Assembly: GCF_900113245.1 (NCBI RefSeq)
Contig: NZ_FOOQ01000005.1
Location: 62,001 to 126,000 of the forward strand
Origin: Halopelagius inordinatus
GTDB taxonomy: Archaea; Halobacteriota; Halobacteria; Halobacteriales; Haloferacaceae
Direction: 5' to 3'
Length of the DNA: 64,000 bases
Shown here: piece by piece, positions 50,853 to 59,548 of the stretch
Layout of the letters: each line of letters starts with the position of its first letter
How positions within the stretch are numbered: the first letter of the stretch is position 1
Position numbers and translations under genes: made by a program
The notes under the pieces: model-generated
What the model was told of the DNA's origin: nothing
What the model saw: only the letters and a program-made list of their open reading frames with translations
Databases searched by the model: none

Positions 50853-51879
50853 CGTGCTTCTCTGCGGCGACCCGCAGCAACCGAGCGAGTACATGTACGA
50901 GAGCGCGTCCTTCCTCGAATCGGAGGGCGTCTCCTTCTCGCAGATAGACTGGAAAGCGGACGTCTCCGCGGAGCGATTCCGGGAAGTGACGATGGAGATG
51001 GAGTCGCGCGGCCCGGCGGCCTACGACACATCCATCATCGAGGAGAACCTCGACGGCGTGGACGCACTCGTCGTCCACAAAGCGCCCGTCTCGAAATCGG
51101 TCGTCGAGGCTGGCGAGGACCTGCAGGTGGTCGGTGCCGCGCGCGGCGGCGTCGAGAACGTCGATATCGAGGCGGCGAGAGCAAACGACGTGACCGTCCT
51201 CCACGCGCCCGGCCGGAACCGGAACGCAGTCTCCGACTACGCGGTGAGTCTCCTCCTCGCGAAAGTCCGCGAGATTCCGCGGCACACGAAGGCGCTTCAC
51301 GAGGGCGAGTGGAGCCAAGAGTTCGACCCGTCGCGACTGCCGCGGGACATCGAAGCGTTGACCGTCGGCATCGTCGGGTTCGGGAACATCGGCCAACAGG
51401 TCGCGAGGCGACTCGACGGGTTCGGCCCCGACCTGTTGGCGTACGACCCGTACCAAGACGACGAGACGTTCGCCGAACGGGGCGTCGAGGGTGTCGAACT
51501 CCCCGAACTCCTCGAACGGGCCGACGCCGTGACGCTTCACGCCCGACTCACCGACGAGACGGCGAACCTCCTCGGTACAGAGGAGTTCGCGCAGATGCGG
51601 GACTCCGCGATACTCGTCAACTCGGCGCGCGGCGGACTCGTGGACGAAGACGCGTTGGTGGACGCTCTGCGCGACGGCGAGATAGCGGGCGCCGCCCTCG
51701 ACGTGTTCGAGACCGAACCGCTTCCGGAGGACCACCCGTTCCTCGACATGGAGAACGTCGTCCTCTCGCCGCACACCGCCGGATCGACGCGCGACGCCGT
51801 AACGAACGGTCCCCGAATCGTCGCGGAGGGGTTGGCGGACATTCTCGCCGACGAGGAACCGACGCACCGAGTCGACTGA
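50839..51879 (+). CDS. D-2-hydroxyacid dehydrogenase (phosphoglycerate dehydrogenase family)
   Basis: A 346-aa NAD-dependent dehydrogenase: cofactor motif GIVGFGNIGQQVARRL, catalytic Arg in NSARGGLVDED, Glu in DVFETEPLPEDHP and His in LSPHTAGSTRDA. There is no C-terminal ACT domain, so it is not a regulated SerA. It would reduce or oxidise a 2-oxo/2-hydroxy acid made by the aldolase-kinase pathway. It overlaps the kinase gene by 14 nt and ends the operon. Confidence 0.9.
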   Translation: MTIDNVLLCGDPQQPSEYMYESASFLESEGVSFSQIDWKADVSAERFREVTMEMESRGPAAYDTSIIEENLDGVDALVVHKAPVSKSVVEAGEDLQVVGAARGGVENVDIEAARANDVTVLHAPGRNRNAVSDYAVSLLLAKVREIPRHTKALHEGEWSQEFDPSRLPRDIEALTVGIVGFGNIGQQVARRLDGFGPDLLAYDPYQDDETFAERGVEGVELPELLERADAVTLHARLTDETANLLGTEEFAQMRDSAILVNSARGGLVDEDALVDALRDGEIAGAALDVFETEPLPEDHPFLDMENVVLSPHTAGSTRDAVTNGPRIVAEGLADILADEEPTHRVD

Positions 51880-52321
51880 AGCCGGGCCGTCGTCTCTTCC
51901 GACGCCGGTGTATTTCAGAATATATTGGACATACCACCGAAAACGTACAGGCGGTACGGTTACTACGGGTGAGATTACGCGTGTATGATTACTTCTCGGT
52001 TATCCGCCCATATTAGTTTTTGGGCGGTTAAAATGAGCTTCAGACCACGAATATCCCAAATCGTACCGACACATACACAGATACAGCAAGACACAATCCG
52101 TACGGTTCGGTATATACTCTGTGTCGTCACCGGTATTCCGGTTCCATCACCGTATTAGGCGAGGACAGACGAAGACACCACGTTCTCGACTCACGGATCA
52201 AGAATTACAACTGATTACGTCTATACTTCTCTAGCGACGTCTCGGCCACCGGCACGGATTACAAGCGTATCGTTGTAACACCACCGCGCACGGGGACGGT
52301 GCCGACGGAAGCAGAGCGGAG
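51880..52321. other. AT-rich non-coding gap with a hairpin
   Basis: About 440 nt between two convergent genes. I see no coding frame. A perfect 7-bp inverted repeat (CCGCCCA at 52004-52010 and TGGGCGG at 52021-52027) with a T-rich loop lies in it and could terminate transcription from either side. The lower GC suggests unconstrained or foreign sequence. Confidence 0.45.
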
Positions 52322-53635
52322 TTATCCGAGCACGTCGGCCAACTGCCGAGACCACGCTAACAGGTCCTCGTCGGCGCCGAACGGCGCGCTACACTGCACT
52401 CCGAGTGGAAGTCCGGCATCGGTTTCGGCGGCGGGTAGCGCGGCGGTCGGAACTCCGGCGTGGGTCCACGGCAGATTCATCACGGGGTCACCGGTGGAGT
52501 CGATGCCGCGCGGTGCGGGACCCCTCGCGGCGGGGGCGACCCACAGGTCGATTCCCGACTCTCCCATCCGTGTTTCGAGCGTCGCGCGGAGTTCTCGGCG
52601 TCCCTCTCGTCCTCTCGCGATTTCGGCTGCGGCTACGTCTCGACCCTCCTCTATTAGTTCGCGAGTCGTCTCGGCGTATCTATCGGCGTATTCGCCGTAC
52701 CACGCTTCGTGACCGATGGCCATCTCCGCCGCGTTCAGTCGCTCGTGCCGTTCGTTTATCTCCGCTATGTTCTCGAAGACCGAGACTCGTTCGACGTCGT
52801 ACCCCGCCGTTCGCAACTGCGCTACCTGTTCTTCGAACGCGTCGAGTCCGACGTCGCTGGCCTGTTCGAGATACGGTCCCTCCGGCACGCCGACGGTGGG
52901 ACGTCCCCGCGGGGTCGGGAGCGACCGCCAGTCGTCACAGAGGTGGGCGGCCGCGAGAGTCGCTCCCTCGACGTCCTGCGTGAAGAACCCGACGTGGTCG
53001 ACGGAGGGGGAGAAGGAAACGACACCGTCGGAGGGGATTCGGTCGTAACTCGGTTTGAACCCGACGACGCCGCAGAACGCGGCGGGCCGAATCACGGACC
53101 CGACCGTCTGCGTCCCGAGGGCTAACGGACAGAGTCCCGCGGCGACGGCCGCGGCCGAACCGCTACTGGACCCGCCGGGCGTGTGCTCCGGGTCGTGTGG
53201 GTTTCGCGTCGGTCCCGGTTCGAAGTACGCGAACTCCGTGGTCACCGTCTTTCCGAGTACGAGCGCACCGGCTCTCCGAAGTCGTCCGACCGCGTCGCCC
53301 TCCTGGCCGGTCAGCGTCTCCGCGGGGAGTTTCGACCCCGCCCGGGTGGGTAACCCCCGGGCGTGGAAGACGTCTTTCACCCCGACCGGAACGCCGTACA
53401 GCGGCGGTCTCTCCGCTGAACTTTGGAATCGCTCTTCGAGATTTCTCGCCGCCTCTCCGAGGCGGTCCCACCTGCGCTCTTCCGGCACCAGAGACTCGAT
53501 GTCCGGTTCGACAGCCTCCGCGCGAGATTCGAGTCGTTCGACGTAAGCAACCGGGTCGAGGCGTCCGCGACGCAGGTCGTCGACAGCGTCGGCCAACGGG
53601 GCATCGTGTAGCATGCGGCTGTAATTCTGAGCCAT
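52322..53635 (-). CDS. Amidase signature family protein
   Basis: A 437-aa amidohydrolase with the Ser-Ser-Lys triad context: the Lys in GVPVGVKDVF (about residue 87), the signature GGSSSGSAAAVAAG and the nucleophile region TQTVGSVIRPAAFCG. Family members hydrolyse amides or act as GatA in tRNA-dependent amidation. No GatB/GatC partner is nearby and the Gat-specific tail is missing, so a catabolic amidase is likelier. The substrate is unknown. Confidence 0.9.
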   Translation of the reverse strand: MAQNYSRMLHDAPLADAVDDLRRGRLDPVAYVERLESRAEAVEPDIESLVPEERRWDRLGEAARNLEERFQSSAERPPLYGVPVGVKDVFHARGLPTRAGSKLPAETLTGQEGDAVGRLRRAGALVLGKTVTTEFAYFEPGPTRNPHDPEHTPGGSSSGSAAAVAAGLCPLALGTQTVGSVIRPAAFCGVVGFKPSYDRIPSDGVVSFSPSVDHVGFFTQDVEGATLAAAHLCDDWRSLPTPRGRPTVGVPEGPYLEQASDVGLDAFEEQVAQLRTAGYDVERVSVFENIAEINERHERLNAAEMAIGHEAWYGEYADRYAETTRELIEEGRDVAAAEIARGREGRRELRATLETRMGESGIDLWVAPAARGPAPRGIDSTGDPVMNLPWTHAGVPTAALPAAETDAGLPLGVQCSAPFGADEDLLAWSRQLADVLG

Positions 53636-53935
53636 TCTCTTGAATCTGGGTATTGCCGACGAATCCGACCTGTTCGGACCCCCTCGTATATCATTATACA
53701 GCTCATAAAACGGCCTCTGAGGGACTCGACAGACCCAGATACGTTCGAGTCAGTCACCCGACGAGTCACTTTTTCCGTCGGACTCGTTTTCGAACGCCGA
53801 TCAGTGCACTCCGTCTCGAAAATCGTCCCTTGGACGACGGGATACGAATATAATATCACGAAATATATAAAATAAGTAGTGACTGTGCGAAATTTTGGGC
53901 AGATAGTTTTTTAGTACATACGTCGATGAACAAGT
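53636..53935. promoter_or_regulatory. AT-rich region with the PadR-type gene promoter
   Basis: A 300-nt divergent gap. On the plus strand agttttttagt (53905-53915) lies 21-31 nt before ATG 53936 and is the likely TATA box. The stretch 53846-53876 is extremely AT-rich (ataatatcacgaaatatata). No gene is seen in it. Confidence 0.5.
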
Positions 53936-54229
53936 ATGTCGAACCAACTATTCGACCTGACCGGATTCCAACGCGACACGCTGACGGTAATCGCGGGGCT
54001 GGACGAACCGTCGGGTCAGCAAGTGAAAGAAGAATTAGAGAAACAACACGACGAGGTCAACCACGGTCGATTGTACCCGAATCTCGACGCTCTCGTCGAG
54101 GAAGGATACGTGGACAAGGGCGAAATAGACCGACGGACGAACTACTACGCGCTGTCCGAACGAGGCCACGAAGCGCTTCAGAACCGGCGCGAGTGGGAGA
54201 ACTCGACCGTTCCCCCCCTCGACGAGTAG
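53936..54229 (+). CDS. PadR-like winged-helix transcriptional regulator
   Basis: A 97-aa single winged-helix domain. The helices and wing correspond to LTGFQRDTLTVIAGLDEPSGQQVKEELEK and GRLYPNLDALVEEGYVDKG, ending with TNYYALSERGHEAL, the classic PadR wing. It has no effector domain, so any signal must act on the dimer itself or on another protein. Its targets are unknown; the amidase and BCCT genes are nearest. Confidence 0.88.
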   Translation: MSNQLFDLTGFQRDTLTVIAGLDEPSGQQVKEELEKQHDEVNHGRLYPNLDALVEEGYVDKGEIDRRTNYYALSERGHEALQNRREWENSTVPPLDE

Positions 54230-54655
54230 TCTGGCGCCGCCGGAGACGTTTCGGCCGAAGGTCCGACGGAACCCCCGGGGCGACTCCCTCCCATAATAAC
54301 AGATTATCCTCATCAATCGTGGCGGTCGGACCACGGTAAGAGTGGCATAAATGTGGTCTGAACCGAAAGATACAAATTGGAGGTCTCACCCGAGAGACGA
54401 ATCCGCGGGTGCACTCTACGTCCGGTTCTGACGAGAGGCCTTAGAGTCCGCCGATTCTTCGTCACTCGTCCGCGGCCGAGTCCAGACGGTGGAACGAGGG
54501 CGACGGGAGGGGTTGATGTTTCGGACGCGACCGGCCGGCCGCGTGCCCGTTTTTTGAATCCTGCGGTGCATCCGCATCGACAACCGCACTCCGAGGGAGT
54601 CTCGTATGGATTTCTGGTGAGAAACACTTATTGTATACGACGTTAATGGTGGCCA
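54230..54655. other. Gap upstream of the BCCT gene
   Basis: No supported gene over about 425 nt. It contains a GC-rich palindromic stretch (ccggccggccgcg, about 54531-54543) followed by T6 at 54550-54555, which looks like a terminator. It also holds the TATA box cttattgtata at 54626-54636. Confidence 0.45.
54626..54636 (+). promoter_or_regulatory. TATA box of the uORF-BCCT transcript
   Basis: cttattgtata lies 20-30 nt before ATG 54656, placing the transcript start at or very near that codon. The BCCT start lies 83 nt further on. Confidence 0.5.
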
Positions 54656-54745
54656 CATGCCATCACGCACCATGGTACACGAGAGGTGGAACTACGGTCG
54701 AACATCGAGCCTTCGTCCGGTTCGGGAGGTGAACCGAAATGAGTG
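54656..54745 (+). CDS. Leaderless 29-codon upstream ORF overlapping the BCCT start
   Basis: A 29-aa basic peptide (starts MPSRTMVHERW, ends VREVNRNE) whose stop lies inside the first codons of the BCCT gene (overlap 54739-54745). A TATA box sits 20-30 nt before its ATG, so it would be leaderless. The Shine-Dalgarno-like GGAGGTGA (54725-54732) for the BCCT gene lies within it. It may couple or tune translation of the transporter. Whether the peptide itself is functional is unknown. Confidence 0.5.
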
Positions 54746-56439
54746 ACGCCGAGAAGGGGGTAATCGGCGAGTTCCGCGAGGAGATCGACCCGCTGGTGTT
54801 CCTGTTCGGCGCGCTGCTAACCGTCGGCGTAATACTCGCGTTCTTCCTCAGTCCGAGCACCGTCGAGAACGGAATCTCGTCGCTGAACAGTTCGATGTTG
54901 GGCGCGTTCAACTGGGCGCTTCTGTTGATCGTGTTTCTCATCGTGCTGTTCCTTCTGTTCCTCATCGTCGGACCGTGGGGATCGATCAAGTTCGGCGACG
55001 AGTCGCCGGAGTACAGTTTCTTCTCGTTCTTCTCGATGCTCTACTCGGCGGGCTTCGCCGCGGGCGTCGTGTTCTGGGGGCCGACCGAGGCGCTCTTCTA
55101 CTACGCGAACCCGTCACCGTTGTTCGACGGGGTGCAGGGGAGTTCGGCCGAAGCGATGACCATCGCCGTCCAACAGACGCTTTTCCACTGGGCGTTACCG
55201 CAACTGGCCGTCTTCACCATCATGGGCATCGCCATCGGCTACTTCGCGTACAACTACGAGAACGTCCCGCTTCGGGTCTCGTCGGCGCTGACGCCGATCA
55301 TCGGGGCTGAGAACTTAGACGGTCCCGTCGCGAAAGTCGTCGACATCCTCGCCGTCTTCGCGACCATCGGCGGGGTGGCGACCTCTCTGGGCTTCATCGG
55401 GAGCCAGTTCGTCACCGGGTTGGACTACCAGTGGGGAATCAGCATGGGGAACATCGGCATCCTCCTCGTGGTCACGTTCATGACGTTGCTTTTCACCACG
55501 TCGATGGTTCTCGGAGTCGACAAGGGGATTCGCCGACTCTCGAACTTCAACATGATTCTGTTCGTCGTGCTCATGTTTTCGACGTTCATCGTCGGACCGA
55601 CGATGTTCCTCGTGTTGCTCGGTACGCAGGCGTTCGGTGGAATGATCACCGACTTCGTCTCGATGAGCCTCTTTACCGGGGCCGGAGCGATGGGCGGCGG
55701 AAACCCCGAGCCCACGAACTGGATGAACGCCTGGACCGTCTTCTACTGGGCGTGGGCGCTCTCGTGGTCGCCCTTCGCGGGCCTGTTCATCGCCCGCATC
55801 TCCAAGGGCCGCACCGTTCGCGAAGTCGCGTTTACGGGTATCGTCGCCACGTCGGCGGCGACCATCCCGTGGTTCACGTTCGTCGGCGGAACCGCCGTCT
55901 GGGCCCAACACAACGGCATCGCTGACTTCGCCGCGGTGATATCCGGCGAGGCCGGTGCCGAGGTGTCCGGCTTCATCCTCTTCGAGGCGCTGAACCTCAC
56001 GCTGAACGTCGGCGGTGCCTCGATGTCGCTGCCGGTCGGCACTCTCCTGATGTACATGTTCTTGATCCTCGTGACGACGTTCTTCGTCACCTCGGCGGAC
56101 TCCTCGACGCTGGCCGTCTCGATGATGACGACCGGCGGCAAAGCGCGTCCGTCGACCATCAACCGGATATTCTGGGGCGTCGTCCTCGGAATGACCGCCG
56201 CGATTCTGATGATCCTCGGGGGCACGGGAAGCGCGAACACGCTCCAGCAGGCGGCGATAATCACCGGCACGCCGTTCGCCTTCGTCTGCTTCCTCGCGAT
56301 GCTCTCTTTGATCAAGGACTTCGGCTCGAACTACGGGCGCGTGCTCCTGCAGGACGAAACCGTCCTCTACGGTCCGGACCGGAAGACCGAACCCGAGTCG
56401 CCGGGCCGAGGCGGTGCGGTCGAATCCGACGACGACTGA
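54739..56439 (+). CDS. BCCT family betaine/carnitine/choline transporter
   Basis: A 566-aa membrane transporter with about 12 helices. The BCCT signature lies in FYWAWALSWSPFAGLFIARISKGRTVREV. Also visible: SAGFAAGVVFWGPTEAL and, late, TTFFVTSADSSTLAVSMM. It takes up quaternary ammonium compatible solutes or nutrients with sodium or protons, which suits a halophile. It is unusual in having a strong ribosome-binding site (GGAGGTGA) 6 nt before its ATG, plus an overlapping upstream ORF. The aminotransferase gene follows. Confidence 0.93.
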   Translation: MSDAEKGVIGEFREEIDPLVFLFGALLTVGVILAFFLSPSTVENGISSLNSSMLGAFNWALLLIVFLIVLFLLFLIVGPWGSIKFGDESPEYSFFSFFSMLYSAGFAAGVVFWGPTEALFYYANPSPLFDGVQGSSAEAMTIAVQQTLFHWALPQLAVFTIMGIAIGYFAYNYENVPLRVSSALTPIIGAENLDGPVAKVVDILAVFATIGGVATSLGFIGSQFVTGLDYQWGISMGNIGILLVVTFMTLLFTTSMVLGVDKGIRRLSNFNMILFVVLMFSTFIVGPTMFLVLLGTQAFGGMITDFVSMSLFTGAGAMGGGNPEPTNWMNAWTVFYWAWALSWSPFAGLFIARISKGRTVREVAFTGIVATSAATIPWFTFVGGTAVWAQHNGIADFAAVISGEAGAEVSGFILFEALNLTLNVGGASMSLPVGTLLMYMFLILVTTFFVTSADSSTLAVSMMTTGGKARPSTINRIFWGVVLGMTAAILMILGGTGSANTLQQAAIITGTPFAFVCFLAMLSLIKDFGSNYGRVLLQDETVLYGPDRKTEPESPGRGGAVESDDD

Positions 56440-56543
56440 CTCTCCGCTCTCTCTTTTCGTCTCGGTGCGTCGGTCGTGCGTTTCGCCGCGCCCCCTCGAA
56501 ATCTGACAACAATGTTAATGTGCGATGTACGCATGATCTGTGT

Positions 56544-57905
56544 ATGGATAGGGACACGGCGGAACCCGACGCGAACGCGCTTCCGGGTCCGAACGCGCGG
56601 CGGTGGATCGACTTCCATCAGGAATACTCCGCGCCGAGCGAGTACTCCCACGAGTTCGTCTGGGACGTGACCGCGGAGGCGGACGGGCCGTTCGTGACTG
56701 ACGTGGACGGTAACGTCCTCCTCGATTTTACCTGTCACATCGGCGCGGCCCCGTTGGGCTACAACAACGAGAAGGTCCTCGGGAAACTTCGGGAGTTCGA
56801 CCTGGTCGAACCGATGAAGATAGCCGGACAGGACATGTACTTCGGCGCGGGCAGCGACCCCGAATCGACGGAGTTCCCCGGGTCGAGCCACTTGATGAAG
56901 GAACTCTGTGAGGTGTCCGACCAGTACGGGATGGACACCGTCTTCCTCTCGAACTCCGGCGCGGAGGCGATGGAGAACGCGATGAAGATATCTCACGACC
57001 GCAGAGCGCCCGCCAAGTACAGCGTCGCCTTCTCGGGAAGTTTCCACGGGCGCACGCTCGGGACGCTCTCCGTGACGAAGTCGAAGGAGGTGTACACCCG
57101 CCACTACCCCGAGATAAGCGGCGTCGAGACGGTGCCGTTCTGCGTGGACCGCAACTGCGACGCCGCGAGTTGCGACTGCGGGTTCTTCACGGGCGCGGGG
57201 TCGCAACTCCGGAACTCGCTCGCGCCCGAGGGCGGCCACCTCAACCCCGACGAGGTGGCGTTCCTGACGCTCGAACCGATACAGGGCGTCGGCGGCTATC
57301 GCTTCCCGAGCGACGAGTTCATGCGCGAAGTCGGCGACGTCACCGACGAGTACGACATCCCCCTCGTCGTCGACGAGATCCAGTCGGGCGTCGGCCGGAC
57401 GGGCGAGATGTGGGCCTCCGACCACTACCCCATCGAACCGGACGTCATCGCGAGTGCGAAGGGACTCCGCGTCGGCGCGACCATCTCCCGAAAGGAGATG
57501 TTCCCCGAGGAGAAGAACCGGCTGGGGTCGACGTTCGGCGGCGGCGACGTCCTCGGCTCGATGATGGGAGCGTTCACCCTCGGCGCGATTCGGGAACACG
57601 ACCTACTCGACAACGCCACTCGGCGCGGTGCGCAGGCGACGGAACTCCTCGAAGACGGCGCACCCGACTCCGTCGAGGACGTTCGCGGAAAGGGGCTGAT
57701 GCTGGCCGTCGATTTCGACAGCGCCGACCGCCGAAACGCGGTCGTTCGGGCGGCACTCGAACGCGGCCTCCTCACCCTCGGGTGCGGGAGGCGGACGATT
57801 CGACTGCTCCCACCGCTCGATTCGACCGCCCGCGAGATAGAACTCGGAATCGGCCTCTTTCTCGAAGCGGCCGAGTCGGTCGCGTCGAGTACGGCGCGGC
57901 CGTAG
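56544..57905 (+). CDS. Class III aminotransferase (PLP-dependent)
   Basis: A 453-aa fold-type I enzyme. It has SNSGAEAMENAMK for the cofactor phosphate, GSFHGRTLGTLS, VVDEIQSGVGRTG with the pyridine-binding Asp, and the Schiff-base Lys in IASAKGLRVG. Relatives act on 4-aminobutyrate or other omega-amino acids. A Cys-rich insertion (VDRNCDAASCDCGF, about 205-218) is notable. ATG 56544 has a TATA-like ttaatgtgcg about 24-30 nt upstream. Its position after the BCCT gene hints at an imported amino compound as substrate. Confidence 0.88.
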   Translation: MDRDTAEPDANALPGPNARRWIDFHQEYSAPSEYSHEFVWDVTAEADGPFVTDVDGNVLLDFTCHIGAAPLGYNNEKVLGKLREFDLVEPMKIAGQDMYFGAGSDPESTEFPGSSHLMKELCEVSDQYGMDTVFLSNSGAEAMENAMKISHDRRAPAKYSVAFSGSFHGRTLGTLSVTKSKEVYTRHYPEISGVETVPFCVDRNCDAASCDCGFFTGAGSQLRNSLAPEGGHLNPDEVAFLTLEPIQGVGGYRFPSDEFMREVGDVTDEYDIPLVVDEIQSGVGRTGEMWASDHYPIEPDVIASAKGLRVGATISRKEMFPEEKNRLGSTFGGGDVLGSMMGAFTLGAIREHDLLDNATRRGAQATELLEDGAPDSVEDVRGKGLMLAVDFDSADRRNAVVRAALERGLLTLGCGRRTIRLLPPLDSTAREIELGIGLFLEAAESVASSTARP

Positions 57906-58091
57906 CGGATTCGCGTTCCGAACAGCCGTCCCGAGTACTCCACCCCGCCGAAATCCGCTCTCGCGGCGTGACGGCGTGACCCGTCGGATAGCGGCGAAAC
58001 GATAGAACGGGTCAGCCAGTGCGAAGGGAGCGGAAGACGCCTCGGTGCTGTTTACGACGGGTTTTTACCCGAGAGAGACCCATCGTCTATC

Positions 58092-58136
58092 GAAGCGGGA
58101 GATTCCCGACGTAGGATACCGGGATGACCCCGCTTC
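58092..58136. repeat. Nested inverted repeat (structured element)
   Basis: Outer arms GAAGCGGG (58092-58099) and CCCGCTTC (58129-58136) enclose inner arms TCCCG (58104-58108) and CGGGA (58120-58124). A TATA-like gggtttttaccc lies about 23-35 nt upstream. It could be a terminator, an operator or the start of a small RNA. The surrounding gap (57906-58258) holds no gene. Confidence 0.45.
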
Positions 58137-58225
58137 ATCTTCTACGAAAGAGAGAGTTCTCCTACGGGGGTCGATGACGACCAGTGACCGACAGAACCGG
58201 TCACGGGAACGATGACGACGACACA

Positions 58226-58237
58226 ACTTATTTATCG
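58226..58237 (+). promoter_or_regulatory. TATA box of the CPBP gene
   Basis: acttatttatcg lies 22-33 nt before GTG 58259, which argues for that start rather than the longer GTG frame at 58184. Confidence 0.55.
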
Positions 58238-58258
58238 GCACTGGTACTCGGAACTGCT

Positions 58259-59068
58259 GTGTCCTCGACCGAGCGCATCTCCTCTTTCGCAAAGCGGTTC
58301 GGCCTGACGCTACTGGCGGGCATCCCTGGTATTCTCGCCCTCGTCGGGTATATCTACCTCACGACGCCGCCGACGGCAGTCCCCGCCGGACTGTCGCTTT
58401 CTCTCCTCGCCGTGTCTTCGGGCGTCAATTCGCTCCTCATACTCGTCGTTGCGTGTCTGGTCGGCGCGTACGCGGCCCCGCGTGCGGGGTTGCAATCGTA
58501 TCTCACGGACCGCGTGAGGACGGGAGACGGAATCTGGGGACGCCTCCGCCCCGAAGTCGGCCTCGCCGTCGGCTTGGGCGCGTTCGGAGGCGTACTCGTT
58601 CTTGTTCTCGACGTCGCGTTGGCGCCGTTCGTCGCTCAGGACCTCCCCCAGTCCGCAATCGGGGTGACCGAACCGACCGTGGCGAACGTCCTCGCGTACG
58701 CCCCAGTTCGCTTCCTCTACGGTGGTATCACGGAGGAGCTACTGCTTCGATACGGACTCATGTCGGCGCTCGCGTTCGTCGGCTGGTACGTCACGGGTCG
58801 GCGGTCGGACGGTCCCGGTTCGGTGGTCATGTGGGCCGCAATCGTGATATCCGCCGTGCTGTTCGGGATCGGCCATCTCCCGGCCCTCGCTCAGTCTGTC
58901 GGCTTGACTCCAGCACTCATCGCCCGAACGGTCCTGCTGAACGCGATTGCGGGCCTCCTCTTCGGGTGGCTGTACTGGCAGCGGAGTCTCGAAGCGGCGA
59001 TGGTGGGCCACGCCGCGTTCCACGTCCCGCTGGTGGTGCTCTCGCTCGTGCAAGTCACGCTGCTCTGA
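58259..59068 (+). CDS. CPBP family intramembrane glutamic protease
   Basis: A 269-aa integral membrane protein of the CAAX-protease/bacteriocin-processing family. The motifs are in place: EELLLR (Glu159, Glu160, Arg164), FGIGHLP (His206) and MVGHAAFH (His251, His255). About eight hydrophobic segments surround them. It would cleave or bind membrane peptides; the substrate in archaea is unknown. The start is GTG 58259, supported by the TATA box. Nothing nearby suggests a bacteriocin. Confidence 0.85.
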   Translation: MSSTERISSFAKRFGLTLLAGIPGILALVGYIYLTTPPTAVPAGLSLSLLAVSSGVNSLLILVVACLVGAYAAPRAGLQSYLTDRVRTGDGIWGRLRPEVGLAVGLGAFGGVLVLVLDVALAPFVAQDLPQSAIGVTEPTVANVLAYAPVRFLYGGITEELLLRYGLMSALAFVGWYVTGRRSDGPGSVVMWAAIVISAVLFGIGHLPALAQSVGLTPALIARTVLLNAIAGLLFGWLYWQRSLEAAMVGHAAFHVPLVVLSLVQVTLL

Positions 59069-59223
59069 GGGCGCTGCGGATGCTAGTATGCACTGTGCCG
59101 GTTGCCGACGAGCGATCGACCACGGGCGAGCCACCGAATCGGTCGCTACAGCCGTCTCGGTTGCGGCTACGCGGACGAGAGCGCAACGTAGCTCAACCCG
59201 AACAGGATCCTGTTGTAGGTCGC

Positions 59224-59463
59224 GTGGATGTCGTGGAGTTCCTCCCGGCGGCGCTCCTCACACTCGCTGCCGGGCGTGACGGGGGCGTTCTCGCGGATAT
59301 CGGAGCGTGGTTCCAGGGCGTCGGAACCGGGGTGCAGTCCGTCGGCGTCGAAGCGTTCCGACTCACGGCCAGTGGGTTGCTCGTGTTCGGAGCGGTCGTC
59401 GTCGCAGCCCTCTCGTACCGCCTGGCAGTGCGACGGTTCGACCGATACTCGCCGCCGACGTGA
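59224..59463 (+). CDS. Hypothetical small membrane protein or gene fragment
   Basis: A 79-aa frame with GTG start. It has a moderately hydrophobic N-terminus (EFLPAALLTLAAG) and a clear C-terminal membrane helix (ASGLLVFGAVVVAALSYRLAVRRF) ending in basic residues. That ending resembles the last helix of multi-span permeases, so this may be a decayed 3' fragment. The opposite strand also reads open and protein-like here, but it has no start codon and mirrors the hydrophobic frame. No promoter is evident. Confidence 0.3.
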   Translation: MDVVEFLPAALLTLAAGRDGGVLADIGAWFQGVGTGVQSVGVEAFRLTASGLLVFGAVVVAALSYRLAVRRFDRYSPPT

Positions 59464-59548
59464 GCGAATCGGGTTTCACCTCGACGAACCGTCCCCTCGT
59501 CGTGCGGCAGGGGGCTCTCGGAGCGGTCTCTCGCGACAGGAACTGATC

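Noticed and set aside
59069-59463. Minus-strand protein-like frame ending in YNRILFGLSYVALSSA
   Set aside because: No start codon is found and its acidic part mirrors the hydrophobic plus-strand frame; only the plus-strand frame is listed, with low confidence.
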